DNA from: Parabacteroides massiliensis
GTDB taxonomy: Bacteria; Bacteroidota; Bacteroidia; Bacteroidales; Tannerellaceae
Assembly (NCBI RefSeq): GCF_900155425.1
Contig: NZ_LT700189.1
Span: 675,787 to 739,786 of the forward strand
Direction: 5' to 3'
DNA length: 64,000 bases
The notes beneath the pieces are model-generated. The model did no database searches. It had not been told where the DNA came from and saw only the letters and a program-made list of their open reading frames with translations. Shown here piece by piece: positions 44,840 to 53,458 of this stretch. Made by a program: the position numbers and the translations under genes. Position 1 is the first letter of the stretch. Each line of letters begins with the position of its first letter.

Positions 44840-45158
44840 AGAATCACTACTAACTGTTCTATTTTTCTTATTACAAAATTATAAACCCCGCAATTTTTCT
44901 GCCAACATGTCAATTATCTGTTACGTATTACAAGTTAAATGCGATCAAAGCCCTTTATTTATGCTAAACATAAAAAATCCGCATCCAGCTTCACAGCTAC
45001 ATGCGGATCAAACAAATAACAAACTCTACTTATATGAAAAAACAAATACTACTAACTTTATAATATATGATTGGAATTTCTTTGGATGCAAATTCCGAAC
45101 TCATTTTATCTTATAACAGTATACAGACCTGTTTGGTTCAGAAAAAACAGAAAAAAAA
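44840..45158. other. Intergenic spacer upstream of the island pair
   Basis: This stretch holds no convincing gene. It contains the right copy of the 30-nt direct repeat and the cysE terminator, listed separately. The rest is AT-rich without a recognised promoter or RNA. Confidence 0.5.
44972..45008 (-). terminator. cysE operon terminator containing the right repeat copy
   Basis: On the minus strand, ATCCGCAT (45001-45008) pairs with ATGCGGAT (44977-44984) around an AGCT/AGCT inner pairing, followed by six T residues. The right copy of the 30-nt direct repeat covers 44973-45002, so it supplies all of the hairpin except its last six bases. It ends the long signalling operon about 150 bp after the cysE stop. 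Confidence 0.8.
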
Positions 45159-46046
45159 TCATTTACCTTCGACAGCACGTGTCTGCAAGACTTTGGAATC
45201 AGGCGGTACGCTATGGGTCAGCCAGATATTGCCACCGATTACGGAACCGCGGCCGATTGTGATCCGGCCCAAAATAGAAGCATTGGAATAGATCGTAACA
45301 TAATCTTCTATAATCGGATGGCGTGGCACGTCCATAGGCAAGCCTTCTTCATCCAGAGTAAAACTCTTTGCCCCCAACGTCACGCCTTGATAGAGACGGA
45401 CATGATTTCCGATCACAGCCGTCTGCCCGATCACAACGCCTGTTCCATGATCTATACTGAAATATTCTCCTATCTGCGCTCCCGGATGAATGTCTATTCC
45501 CGTGTCTGAATGGGCCATTTCCGTTATGATACGCGGAATCACGGGCACACCGAGTTTCAATAGCTCATGTGCCACTCGCTGATAAAGAATGGCATGGATT
45601 GCCGGATAACAAAAAATAATTTCACTTGGACTTTGGGCTGCCGGATCGCCATCTAAGATCGCTTTCACATCTGTCGATAACAGATACTTGATATGCGGAA
45701 TCTTATTAATGAAAGCGATGGCTATTTCTGATGCGCGATCCTTTGAGTCACAACAACGTTCGACCTCAAAGCACAGGCCGTTATAGATTTGTTCATGCAA
45801 CAGATCGTAGGCCTGTTCCAGATATACGCCCGTATAATATTGTATGGTGTCGGTCTGTGCCTCCTGTTCCGTCCCAAAGAAACCGGGGAAAATAATCTTG
45901 CGAAGCAGGCTCATGATCTCCCTGAGCGCTGTCACCGACGGTGATGTTTTTTGGTGTAGCGGAATGTATTTATACTCCGCTGAACCTGTAGCTGACAAGA
46001 GTTCTACGTTTTTTTGAATCTCTTCTAATATCTTTGTTCTGTTCAT
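45159..46046 (-). CDS. cysE: Serine O-acetyltransferase
   Basis: The 295-residue enzyme makes O-acetylserine for cysteine synthesis. An N-terminal helical region (about 1-150) leads to the left-handed beta-helix with hexapeptide repeats (HPGAQIGEYFSIDHGTGVVI, IGNHVRLYQGVTLGAKSF), including the catalytic Asp-His pair (SIDHGTG). It is of the long EpsC-type length. The ATG lies two bases after the stop of the Kelch lipoprotein gene, so it is translationally coupled to the signalling operon, an unusual location. A TTG two codons upstream is a less likely start. Confidence 0.93.
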   Translation of the reverse strand: MNRTKILEEIQKNVELLSATGSAEYKYIPLHQKTSPSVTALREIMSLLRKIIFPGFFGTEQEAQTDTIQYYTGVYLEQAYDLLHEQIYNGLCFEVERCCDSKDRASEIAIAFINKIPHIKYLLSTDVKAILDGDPAAQSPSEIIFCYPAIHAILYQRVAHELLKLGVPVIPRIITEMAHSDTGIDIHPGAQIGEYFSIDHGTGVVIGQTAVIGNHVRLYQGVTLGAKSFTLDEEGLPMDVPRHPIIEDYVTIYSNASILGRITIGRGSVIGGNIWLTHSVPPDSKVLQTRAVEGK

Positions 46047-46048
46047 GA

Positions 46049-48250
46049 TCAATTATCCCATATCGGATTATACATGATAAATTTGTTGACATAATAAAGA
46101 TCCTGTCCCAAAATATAGATTATACCATTCAACATAAACATGTGATAATTGTTCATGCGATAACCCAATAAAGAACGAGCAGTCCATTCACTGCTTGACA
46201 AATTATATTCCCATATCTTCCCGTTATTGTCAATCATAAAGAAGCTGTTTCGCCGTTCATCATAAACGCCTGATGAAACACTTCCTATTTTTTCAGGAAT
46301 AGATATCTGATTCCATATCTTCAAACTGTCCGAAGATTCCCAGAAGCCGTTTCTTATGCCGCTTCCGCCTTCTCCCAATCCGGCATAGACCTTATCTCCT
46401 ACGACCTGAACAATGCCGCCGCGCTGACGGGCCGGAAATTCAGCGACCATTTCCCAATCCGCGTCCGGAGAAGACAGGTCGTAGCGCAATATCTTATTCA
46501 TATTATTGCTTCCATCCGATCCGCCCAAGACATACAAAGAATCGCGATAGACGAAGCTGACAGAACCGAAACGGCCTTCAGGCAATGAATATCGCGCTGG
46601 TTCCGACCAGTTGTTGTCCAAATTGTATATCTGGCAATCAGCCCCTATCGTTTGTTTGTCTATACCGCCAAGGAGATATGCCTGGCTCCCATAAACAGCG
46701 GTACTCATCTGAGAGTAGGCTTTAGGGCAATCGGCCATGGAAATCCATTCATCTGCCTCTACATTATATCCAAACATTTCTTTACTGCGTTCACCTCCTA
46801 AGTCTCCCCCTACGACATAGATACGATCATCAAGTATGAACCCGGCAGAAAATTGCCTGTTAACTCCGGGATAAATATTTTTATTCTCAAAAATATTCGG
46901 GGTGGTGAAAGATTTGATTTCGCCATAACCGGTCAAACCGCTTTCATTAGTGGCATAAGTTCTTACATAATAGACTGTATTACCCTTTAACGACGGCAAT
47001 GCATACATGAAAAGCGTATCGTCTACGGCAACATGATTATCCTTGACACTCGGCTCCCGATTGCTTGAAGACCAGCAAATCCCCCACTCGACGGCGGCAC
47101 TGTTACCTCCATTCTGCAATTCACCGCCAATATGAACCGTTCCGTCGCTTTTGATCGAGTCCGGAGTGATAGCAAATGTGATAATATTCGGCTTCTCGCT
47201 TTTTGTCGAAATCGTAATTTCTTCTTCACTATATACCGTTCCGAACTCATTCACGGCATAAGCACGTGCATAATACTTCTTGGCCGATTCCAAATTTCGT
47301 ATTCTCCCGGTAAACAGACCGTCATCTGTCATGTTTGTGCACATGACCGTATCGGCCTCTATCGTCGGTTCTTCTTCAACACTCCAACAAAAACCATAGG
47401 CACTGACAGGCGCATCTCCTTCATTGATCAGGAAAGCCGAGAGATCGGCAGTGGTGAAAGTCGTACTGTCTTTTATCAAATTCAGCTTGCCTACCAAAGG
47501 TTTGCCATCTGTAGTCCTGAAAGAATCCACATTGAAAGCAAATTCGCCAAACTGATTTTTGGCAAAAGCACGTACATAATACCAGGTCTCCGGCTCGAGG
47601 TTCGTTATGTGGCAAGAGAAAGTATCGACAAGAGCCAAATCACTCTCTTCGTATGTGATGATTGAATCTTGATCCGAAGGTTCGATATTTCCGGCTTGTT
47701 CTTTCTTTTTGTAGTAGAAGCCTAACTTTTCAATGCCGACTCCCCTGCTTTTCACCTTCCCTTTCACCCAGACGGAAATAGCTTTTACGGTGGCGCTATC
47801 CACATCCAAAGTCGCGACTTCACCAATACCGTTTATTGTCGTATAGACTCCTTCTGTTTTTGAAAAAGCTGTATCTACATCATTAATGGCATAGGCATAT
47901 ACATAATATTTCGTACTATCTTCCAAGTTGGACATCGTTACCGTAAAATCATGGTTTTCGATTTTATCTGCTTTTTCAAATCGTTTGTCACGCATGTTTT
48001 CATGCGGTTCCGTTCCCTTTTGTGTACTCCAGCAAACCCCACATTCTTTTATCGGCAGACCGTTTTCTTTCACTACTTGAGCCCTTAACGTGATCGAAGA
48101 GGCATATGCTTCCCCTTCCATTGAAGTCTCGGAAACCTCCGGTGCCTTTGCATTCTGCAAGCGTGTATCCATATCCGGATCTTCCACACATCCGGACAGT
48201 ATCCATAAAAATGAAACTGCTGCTAAAAAGATTGAGTATATGTATTTCAT
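46049..48250 (-). CDS. Lipoprotein with FN3-like repeats and a Kelch propeller
   Basis: The 733-residue protein has a lipoprotein signal (LSGC lipobox, Cys21). Residues about 40-450 hold four or five beta-sandwich repeats, each with a CGVCWS/YGFCWS/WGICWS strand and a YYVRAYA.N..G strand, typical of FN3-like modules of Bacteroidota. Residues about 460-733 form a Kelch beta-propeller (VVGGDLGG, LLGGIDKQ, VLGGSDGS, VYAGLGEGG). Both folds usually bind proteins or glycans, so this is a good candidate envelope sensor or ligand-binding partner of the kinase encoded two genes upstream. No enzyme motif is visible. Confidence 0.88.
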   Translation of the reverse strand: MKYIYSIFLAAVSFLWILSGCVEDPDMDTRLQNAKAPEVSETSMEGEAYASSITLRAQVVKENGLPIKECGVCWSTQKGTEPHENMRDKRFEKADKIENHDFTVTMSNLEDSTKYYVYAYAINDVDTAFSKTEGVYTTINGIGEVATLDVDSATVKAISVWVKGKVKSRGVGIEKLGFYYKKKEQAGNIEPSDQDSIITYEESDLALVDTFSCHITNLEPETWYYVRAFAKNQFGEFAFNVDSFRTTDGKPLVGKLNLIKDSTTFTTADLSAFLINEGDAPVSAYGFCWSVEEEPTIEADTVMCTNMTDDGLFTGRIRNLESAKKYYARAYAVNEFGTVYSEEEITISTKSEKPNIITFAITPDSIKSDGTVHIGGELQNGGNSAAVEWGICWSSSNREPSVKDNHVAVDDTLFMYALPSLKGNTVYYVRTYATNESGLTGYGEIKSFTTPNIFENKNIYPGVNRQFSAGFILDDRIYVVGGDLGGERSKEMFGYNVEADEWISMADCPKAYSQMSTAVYGSQAYLLGGIDKQTIGADCQIYNLDNNWSEPARYSLPEGRFGSVSFVYRDSLYVLGGSDGSNNMNKILRYDLSSPDADWEMVAEFPARQRGGIVQVVGDKVYAGLGEGGSGIRNGFWESSDSLKIWNQISIPEKIGSVSSGVYDERRNSFFMIDNNGKIWEYNLSSSEWTARSLLGYRMNNYHMFMLNGIIYILGQDLYYVNKFIMYNPIWDN

Positions 48251-48262
48251 AAATTATTCTTA

Positions 48263-49213
48263 TTAGAAAAACAGGCCGATACCGGCATTCAAATCAACAT
48301 ATTTAAAATTCAATGTATTGCATCCCGCACTTACAAACACAGGACCGACTTTGATCATTACATCCAGATCGGCCGCCAATCCACTATAGGAATAATCCAA
48401 ATTCTTCGCCCAATAGGATTTTTCTATCCTGTGATCCGAGTTGTCGATTGTGGCATATTCACATAATAATTCCCGACTGCCATATCCCAGACCGACAGAC
48501 GTATATAACCAAGATGTACATTTGAAAACCACCCCCGCCGTTCCGGCATAACTATTCACCTTTTTCTTGTTCGTGAAATGATAGGCGTTATCGGATGTTG
48601 AACCAACCAGTTCATCCGTACCTCTGCATTCCCCGTCATAATCGTCAAAGCCCAGATTGGTTTTAAAACGAATAAACCACCCGAAACGGGATTTCACGCC
48701 TCCCACAGTCAGGCCATAAGGAGCTTCTATGGAGTAGGCATAACCCAAAAAGAACTTCATCGGTTCTTTGGGTTTGTCCGTCTTTATTTGATTGCCAGGT
48801 GAATAAAAGGCAGGTTCCGTCGGTTTGCGGAGTGTTTCCAAGCGGTCTTGCCAGGATTTTGCCAAAGTTTCATTTTTGGAAGTTCCTATTCCCTCGGTAT
48901 AATAGACTATCAACCGCGAAATAGCGGTCGTATCCTCATTGTTGGCCATCAGTTCCAGGCAAGCCCGACATTTGTTCATCAAACTATGCATTGAAGGACG
49001 CATCCGCTGGTTGGCTAACCATATCGAAGTGAGCTGCCCGATACTGTAAGGGTCACATTGCACGACACCTTCTTCATACCACATCCTTGCATCACTATAG
49101 TCCAGACGTTTCATCGCCTCGTCTCCTTTTCTGTTATATTCTGTTTTTTGTTGGGCCAGCAAGCACACCGGCAATACAACAAAAAGAATCAAAATCATCC
49201 AAAGTCTTTTCAT
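48263..49213 (-). CDS. Outer-membrane barrel protein with N-terminal helical repeats
   Basis: The product of about 316 residues has a signal peptide (MKRLWMILILFVVLPVCLLAQ), a helical repeat region (about 22-130, GDEAMKRLDYSDARMWYEEG, resembling Sel1/TPR units) and a C-terminal half of amphipathic beta strands ending in IGLFF, as expected for an outer-membrane barrel. It lies 8 bp after the kinase gene and 12 bp before the Kelch lipoprotein gene. An outer-membrane component next to a transmembrane kinase suggests that the pathway reads or controls envelope state. The family is not recognised. Confidence 0.75.
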   Translation of the reverse strand: MKRLWMILILFVVLPVCLLAQQKTEYNRKGDEAMKRLDYSDARMWYEEGVVQCDPYSIGQLTSIWLANQRMRPSMHSLMNKCRACLELMANNEDTTAISRLIVYYTEGIGTSKNETLAKSWQDRLETLRKPTEPAFYSPGNQIKTDKPKEPMKFFLGYAYSIEAPYGLTVGGVKSRFGWFIRFKTNLGFDDYDGECRGTDELVGSTSDNAYHFTNKKKVNSYAGTAGVVFKCTSWLYTSVGLGYGSRELLCEYATIDNSDHRIEKSYWAKNLDYSYSGLAADLDVMIKVGPVFVSAGCNTLNFKYVDLNAGIGLFF

Positions 49214-49221
49214 AAACACGT

Positions 49222-51054
49222 TTAATAATACGTTGATCCTTCATTTATCAATACGCCATCAGCATTATAGATATCGAACAAACCATCTTTACGTTCGAAA
49301 GCACGGCCATTTTCGGCGATCCCGACATTGCGGTATTTACATGGAATACGTTCGTTCGCATCCGAATCGATTGCTCCGTATAACATGGTCGATTTCTTTC
49401 GTACAATCGTAAAATTCCCGAAAGTCTTCTTCATCTCATATTGAGCTTTCCTGTCGGCCAAGAGTTTGGCTGCTTCCTTCTCGTCGCAAGAAATCAGAAG
49501 ACGTACGACCTCTTCCGTCAATTTGGTTTCTTTCGCTTTCGTGAAATCTTTCTTTGCATTCGTAAAATCAGCTTTCCCCATCTTCTCCTTGCCGGAAGCT
49601 ATCAGAGCGGCATATTCCGCATCAATTTCTTCGACGGTAGGCTGTAGTGGCTGTATTGTTATTTTATTCTCTTCTACCGGAATCCGCTTTGTTTCGGGTT
49701 GTTTCCGAGGTTCATCAACAACAACGGGTATAGCTTTTTCCGGCTGTCGCACCATTGTCGTTTCCGTTTTCTTATCTTCCTTGTCAAGCATAGGTTCTTC
49801 TTTCACCTCCGGAACAGTCGTTTCCGGAAGCTGTTGCTCCGAATCTTTTTTTTCTTCGACCGGACTGACCAACTCCGTTACGTTCGGTTTCGTAGAGGCT
49901 TTGTTTCCCTGAACCAGGAAAGCGACAGCAGATCCTACGCAGGCAAATATAGCAATAACCACGGAAACCAGTATCCACTTCCTTCTTTTCTTACGGGGTG
50001 ACTGATAAACGATTTCGTCGCTGTTTACAACCGTTCGGTCTTCATCGTTCTCATTATAAGTCGATTGTTCACTTTGATGAATGACTGTTGTCTCATCATC
50101 CTCTTCTTGTCCGTCTGTATTTTGCAATTTATTTGCGGGAGTTTCTTCTTCTTCCGCAGGAAGATCTAATGCTGCCATCATTTCGGCTATCGTCTGGAAA
50201 CGATCGGCCGGAATGATTTGCATTGCCTTGATTATGGCAGCTTCCGTCTTAGGCGATATATCCTTATTCAGTTCCGACGGTTTCAGTAAAGGATGTGTCG
50301 CCCGCAAAATAGATTCGGTCGGTATTTTCCCCGTCAAAAGGTTGTACATGGTAGCACCCAACGAATAGATATCCGGACAAGGTGAAAAGCTCTGTGTCCC
50401 TTCGTTGTCATATTGTTCGATCGAAGCAAATCCTTTTGACAAGGTAAGCATGGTCGTACTGGTTTCCTGTTGCTCGATATCGTATCGTTTGCTTACGCCG
50501 AAATCGATCAGACGCGCTTTCCCTGACGAGTCGATCAGGATATTGCTGGGTTTGATATCCAAATGAAGGATGTTCTTTTCGTGTACAAACCGGAGTGCTT
50601 CTCCTATTTGGCGAACATATCTGAGTACTTTCGTTTCCGGCAATACGCCTTCCCGCTCCATCATATACTTGAGGGAACAGCCGGAAATGTATTCCATGGC
50701 TATATAAGCCGTGTCGTTTTCTTCGAAAACCTCTAGTACATTCACTATATGGGGATGGTGGACTTCAGAAAGTATCTTGGCTTCCTTGATAAGTTTTTCC
50801 TTGAATTTATCGAAAAGAGCTCTTCCTGTCTCGGAGTGTACCTTGACAGCAAAAGATTCAGCTTCTCTGTAACAATAATCTTTAAAGAAGTATTCTTTTA
50901 TACAAATAGGCACCTCTGTTTGCACAGTTCCTAACGAACCCTTCACCTCCGTATACCAGACGCCTTTGTAAGTTATACCAAAGCCCCCCTGACCAATTAC
51001 ATGAGTGATCCGATATTTTCCATTCTGAAGAACATGTCCGTTTGGCAAATTCAT
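49222..51054 (-). CDS. Transmembrane Ser/Thr protein kinase
   Basis: The product of about 610 residues has an N-terminal Hanks-type kinase domain (about 14-300): glycine loop GQGGFGITY, ATP-binding Lys53 (CIKEYFFKDY), catalytic Asp166 in HLDIKPSN, DFG Asp184. An acidic juxtamembrane linker (300-357) contains DDETTVIH (Thr322/323) and EDRTVVN (Thr341), candidate autophosphorylation sites. One membrane helix (about 360-382) follows, and a periplasmic part with a TPR-like helical stretch and a C-terminal WG-repeat-like segment (ERKDGLFDIYNADGVLI). The chosen ATG begins MNLPNGHVLQNGKYRI, as in related kinases; another ATG lies five codons upstream. It is flanked by PP2C and by envelope proteins. 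Confidence 0.93.
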   Translation of the reverse strand: MNLPNGHVLQNGKYRITHVIGQGGFGITYKGVWYTEVKGSLGTVQTEVPICIKEYFFKDYCYREAESFAVKVHSETGRALFDKFKEKLIKEAKILSEVHHPHIVNVLEVFEENDTAYIAMEYISGCSLKYMMEREGVLPETKVLRYVRQIGEALRFVHEKNILHLDIKPSNILIDSSGKARLIDFGVSKRYDIEQQETSTTMLTLSKGFASIEQYDNEGTQSFSPCPDIYSLGATMYNLLTGKIPTESILRATHPLLKPSELNKDISPKTEAAIIKAMQIIPADRFQTIAEMMAALDLPAEEEETPANKLQNTDGQEEDDETTVIHQSEQSTYNENDEDRTVVNSDEIVYQSPRKKRRKWILVSVVIAIFACVGSAVAFLVQGNKASTKPNVTELVSPVEEKKDSEQQLPETTVPEVKEEPMLDKEDKKTETTMVRQPEKAIPVVVDEPRKQPETKRIPVEENKITIQPLQPTVEEIDAEYAALIASGKEKMGKADFTNAKKDFTKAKETKLTEEVVRLLISCDEKEAAKLLADRKAQYEMKKTFGNFTIVRKKSTMLYGAIDSDANERIPCKYRNVGIAENGRAFERKDGLFDIYNADGVLINEGSTYY

Positions 51055-51097
51055 AACATCTATGCGCAATTCTATTAATCTGCCAAAATTACGTTAT

Positions 51098-51925
51098 TTA
51101 TATAAAAGAATAAAGGAAAGAAAGTATATTTTGTTTAATTCCTGTGAAATCTAATACATTTTGTATGGGGATGATATAAAAAGAAAAGTTATCGCGTGTT
51201 TTCCCGCTGCAAGCAGACATAATTGCATTTTTAATCTCTTCCGGGCTGCCGGAATGCTCGAATATATCAGAAAGTTCCTCATTGCTAAGGCGTTCGAGCA
51301 CACCGTCCGAACACATAAACAGATAATCTCCGGCTTTGATATCGTTCAAAAGCACGACATCGGCTTCTGTCGGACGGTTCGTTCCTTGGATTGCCCGTAT
51401 GATTACGTTCCGCTGCGGGTGGTGTGCGGCCTCTTCACGGGTGATTTTTCCCAATTTCACCAACGAATTGACCAGTGAGTGATCTTCGGTCCGGAACAAG
51501 ATTTCTCCCTTACGGAAATGGTAAATCCGGCTGTCTCCCACATGTGCCAGAGTTATGCCGGTTGTCCCTACAAAGGTCATGGTCAGAGTGGTAGCCATTC
51601 CTTTGGCTTCCGGATGAATTGCTACATAGTCATCAAAACGTGCTTCGGTATAACGAATTGCTTTATTTATGAAACCGGCGTTCGGTTCACCTTCACGAAA
51701 AGTTGAAAAAAAAGCCTGAAAAGACTCGCAAGCCAACGAACTTGCAATTTCCCCTTTTTCTGCGCCTCCGACACCATCACAGACCAGAAACAAGTTTTGA
51801 TTGGAGTTTACTGTTTCCGGTAGAGGAAAGATGGAATCTTCATTATTCAATCTGCCTCCTTTTTCGCTGACAGCCCAAGGTTTGCCGATCGTTATATTCA
51901 TATAGCATAGACCATTTTTATTCAT
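51098..51925 (-). CDS. PP2C-type Ser/Thr protein phosphatase
   Basis: The 275-residue cytosolic phosphatase has the metal-binding motifs of the PP2C family: NNEDSIF, FLVCDGVGGAEKGE, LAHVGDSRIYHF, FMCSDGVLERLSNEE and the last Asp in KTRDNFSFYII. It should reverse the action of the kinase encoded immediately downstream. Its ATG overlaps the stop of the zinc-ribbon FHA gene by eight bases; the alternative ATG at 51901 would trim eight residues. Confidence 0.95.
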   Translation of the reverse strand: MNKNGLCYMNITIGKPWAVSEKGGRLNNEDSIFPLPETVNSNQNLFLVCDGVGGAEKGEIASSLACESFQAFFSTFREGEPNAGFINKAIRYTEARFDDYVAIHPEAKGMATTLTMTFVGTTGITLAHVGDSRIYHFRKGEILFRTEDHSLVNSLVKLGKITREEAAHHPQRNVIIRAIQGTNRPTEADVVLLNDIKAGDYLFMCSDGVLERLSNEELSDIFEHSGSPEEIKNAIMSACSGKTRDNFSFYIIPIQNVLDFTGIKQNILSFLYSFI

Positions 51926-52433
51926 TAAACCGGAGAACTGTGTGACCTATAATAATTTCATCATTATTATTGAGTACGACAATCTCTCCATTCTCTAAGT
52001 AATTGCTATTATATAACGTATGATTTTTGCTATTATTGTCAGAAAGATAATGTTTATAGCCGCCTTTGGCATCTTTTTTCACCTCGATCCGAATATGTTC
52101 CCGGCTCATTGATTTATCAGCCGTCACAATACCGATCGTAGCATTGGACGTATTGGATTTTCGTCCGATAATATGGACTCCTTCCTGAAGTGGAAAAGTT
52201 TGCCCAGGCGTATCAGCATTTGCTATTACAGAGAGACGTCCGGTTGTCATACAAAGAGGCTGTATCAGAACCGTTTCCGATTCAGATGTGGCACTTCCTT
52301 TCTCCATTGACAACAAAGAAACAGGAATCGGTTGTTTGCACTTCGGACATTTGAAAGAGGTGATATCGAGGGGAATTTTCCCCTCGTCTACCTTTAACCC
52401 AACATGGCAATGTGGACATTTAACGGAAATCAT
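51918..52433 (-). CDS. Zinc-ribbon and FHA domain protein
   Basis: The 171-residue protein starts with a zinc ribbon (Cys6, Cys9, Cys29, Cys32), then a short linker with ESETVLIQ (Thr54), then an FHA domain (about 80-170; HIIGRKS, MSREHIRI, and the Asn in NNSKNHTLYN) that should bind phosphothreonine. The linker Thr lies in an acidic T-V-[IVL] context like that in the kinase juxtamembrane region, so the protein may be both substrate and reader. It overlaps the acidic protein gene by four bases and PP2C by eight. Confidence 0.9.
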   Translation of the reverse strand: MISVKCPHCHVGLKVDEGKIPLDITSFKCPKCKQPIPVSLLSMEKGSATSESETVLIQPLCMTTGRLSVIANADTPGQTFPLQEGVHIIGRKSNTSNATIGIVTADKSMSREHIRIEVKKDAKGGYKHYLSDNNSKNHTLYNSNYLENGEIVVLNNNDEIIIGHTVLRFNE

Positions 52434-52669
52434 AGGATAAACGATATATCAGATCCGTCAATATCTGTTGAATATGTATCCAGCATGTCTGCATCGGACA
52501 ACATAACAGTGTCATCAGATAGTGTAATAAAATCAGAAGCATCAATGCTTTCATCAATCATCACAACATCCGACAAATCGTTTTCCCCGTCCACATCCAC
52601 GATAACAGCGTCAGTCGATATAACGTCGTCGCTGTCTAATGTCACGAATGTGTAATCCTCTTCTTGCAT
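52430..52669 (-). CDS. Highly acidic 79-residue protein without basic residues
   Basis: The protein has 24 Asp/Glu residues and no Lys, Arg or His. It is rich in Ser and Thr in acidic settings, for example LSDDTVMLSDADMLD (Thr54) and VTLDSDDV. No fold or family is recognised and no signal peptide is present. It begins the second transcription unit of the signalling cassette and is translationally coupled (ATGA overlap) to the zinc-ribbon FHA gene. Its composition suggests a disordered phosphorylation substrate or a decoy for the FHA domains. That is inference; the coding status rests on the overlap, the upstream promoter and the frame length. Confidence 0.7.
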   Translation of the reverse strand: MQEEDYTFVTLDSDDVISTDAVIVDVDGENDLSDVVMIDESIDASDFITLSDDTVMLSDADMLDTYSTDIDGSDISFIL

Positions 52670-52697
52670 AAAATGTTATAATTAAATTTTCTGGAAA

Positions 52698-52727
52698 CAA
52701 AAGTAAGGAAACGGACTGACATCCAAA
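52698..52727 (-). promoter_or_regulatory. Internal promoter of the signalling cassette
   Basis: On the minus strand TTTG (52724-52727) and TACTTTTG (52698-52705) are separated by 18 nt, a full consensus match, 29 bp before the acidic protein gene. It can drive acidic protein, FHA, PP2C, kinase and downstream genes separately from LytTR. Confidence 0.75.
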
Positions 52728-52804
52728 CACAAAATAGTTCCTTATAATCAAATGTTTGGGTTTACTGTACGAAAGTATTACTTTTAGTATATGAAACGGG
52801 AATC

Positions 52805-53458
52805 CTACTCGCTCACCCATTTAGCCTTACAGGAAGGCATCGGGCATTGTTTTCTGTTGCGTAATGATTCCCAGGGTATTTCACCTAAGAACGTTCCACA
52901 CTTGGGGCATACATAGTCGATTTTGAATTGATTGGTCAAATCTTGCAACAATTGCGGGATCTTGGCCGACTGTTTCGCACCCAGGTAGATACCGACTGTC
53001 GGAGCGCAGACCGTAATAAACAAACTTAGCCCGAACAATTCCGGACTTCCTTTCCCCAAAAAGCCAATCACGACCCCCACTACACCGGGGATGGCAAACG
53101 GAAGAGACTGAAACAATCTGGTTTTAAATTGGTTGGACGATTGTATCTTAACCTTTGCTTGAATGTAATTGTCATACACCTGCTTCAGTGCTGCAAATTC
53201 CTCGCTGTAATCATTGCTGGACTTCAGGGCTTCAGACATGTTTAACACATAATTGTCTCCCAGTTTGATTGTGTCGCTTGGAGTTACATGTTTCTTAACG
53301 ATTTGGGAGCCATTGACAAATGTTCCGTTTGTCGACCCCAAATCTTCAAGCAGCCAACATCCTCCCTCTTCACGAACCAGCTTTGCGTGGTGGCGGCTTA
53401 CATGAGGATCGTTCACTACAAAATCATTATCGTTTGCTTTTCCAATCTTAATGATCAT
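52805..53458 (-). CDS. Membrane FHA protein with C-terminal zinc ribbon
   Basis: The 217-residue protein opens with an FHA domain (IKIGKANDNDF, SRHH at 21-24, STNGTFVNG at 42-50), then a helical stretch, two membrane helices (about 118-138 and 143-165), and a C-terminal zinc ribbon (YVCPKCGTF and QCPMPSCKAKW). It should sit in the inner membrane and bind phosphothreonine partners, possibly the kinase linker. It overlaps the LytTR gene by four bases, so the two are translated together. Confidence 0.9.
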   Translation of the reverse strand: MIIKIGKANDNDFVVNDPHVSRHHAKLVREEGGCWLLEDLGSTNGTFVNGSQIVKKHVTPSDTIKLGDNYVLNMSEALKSSNDYSEEFAALKQVYDNYIQAKVKIQSSNQFKTRLFQSLPFAIPGVVGVVIGFLGKGSPELFGLSLFITVCAPTVGIYLGAKQSAKIPQLLQDLTNQFKIDYVCPKCGTFLGEIPWESLRNRKQCPMPSCKAKWVSE

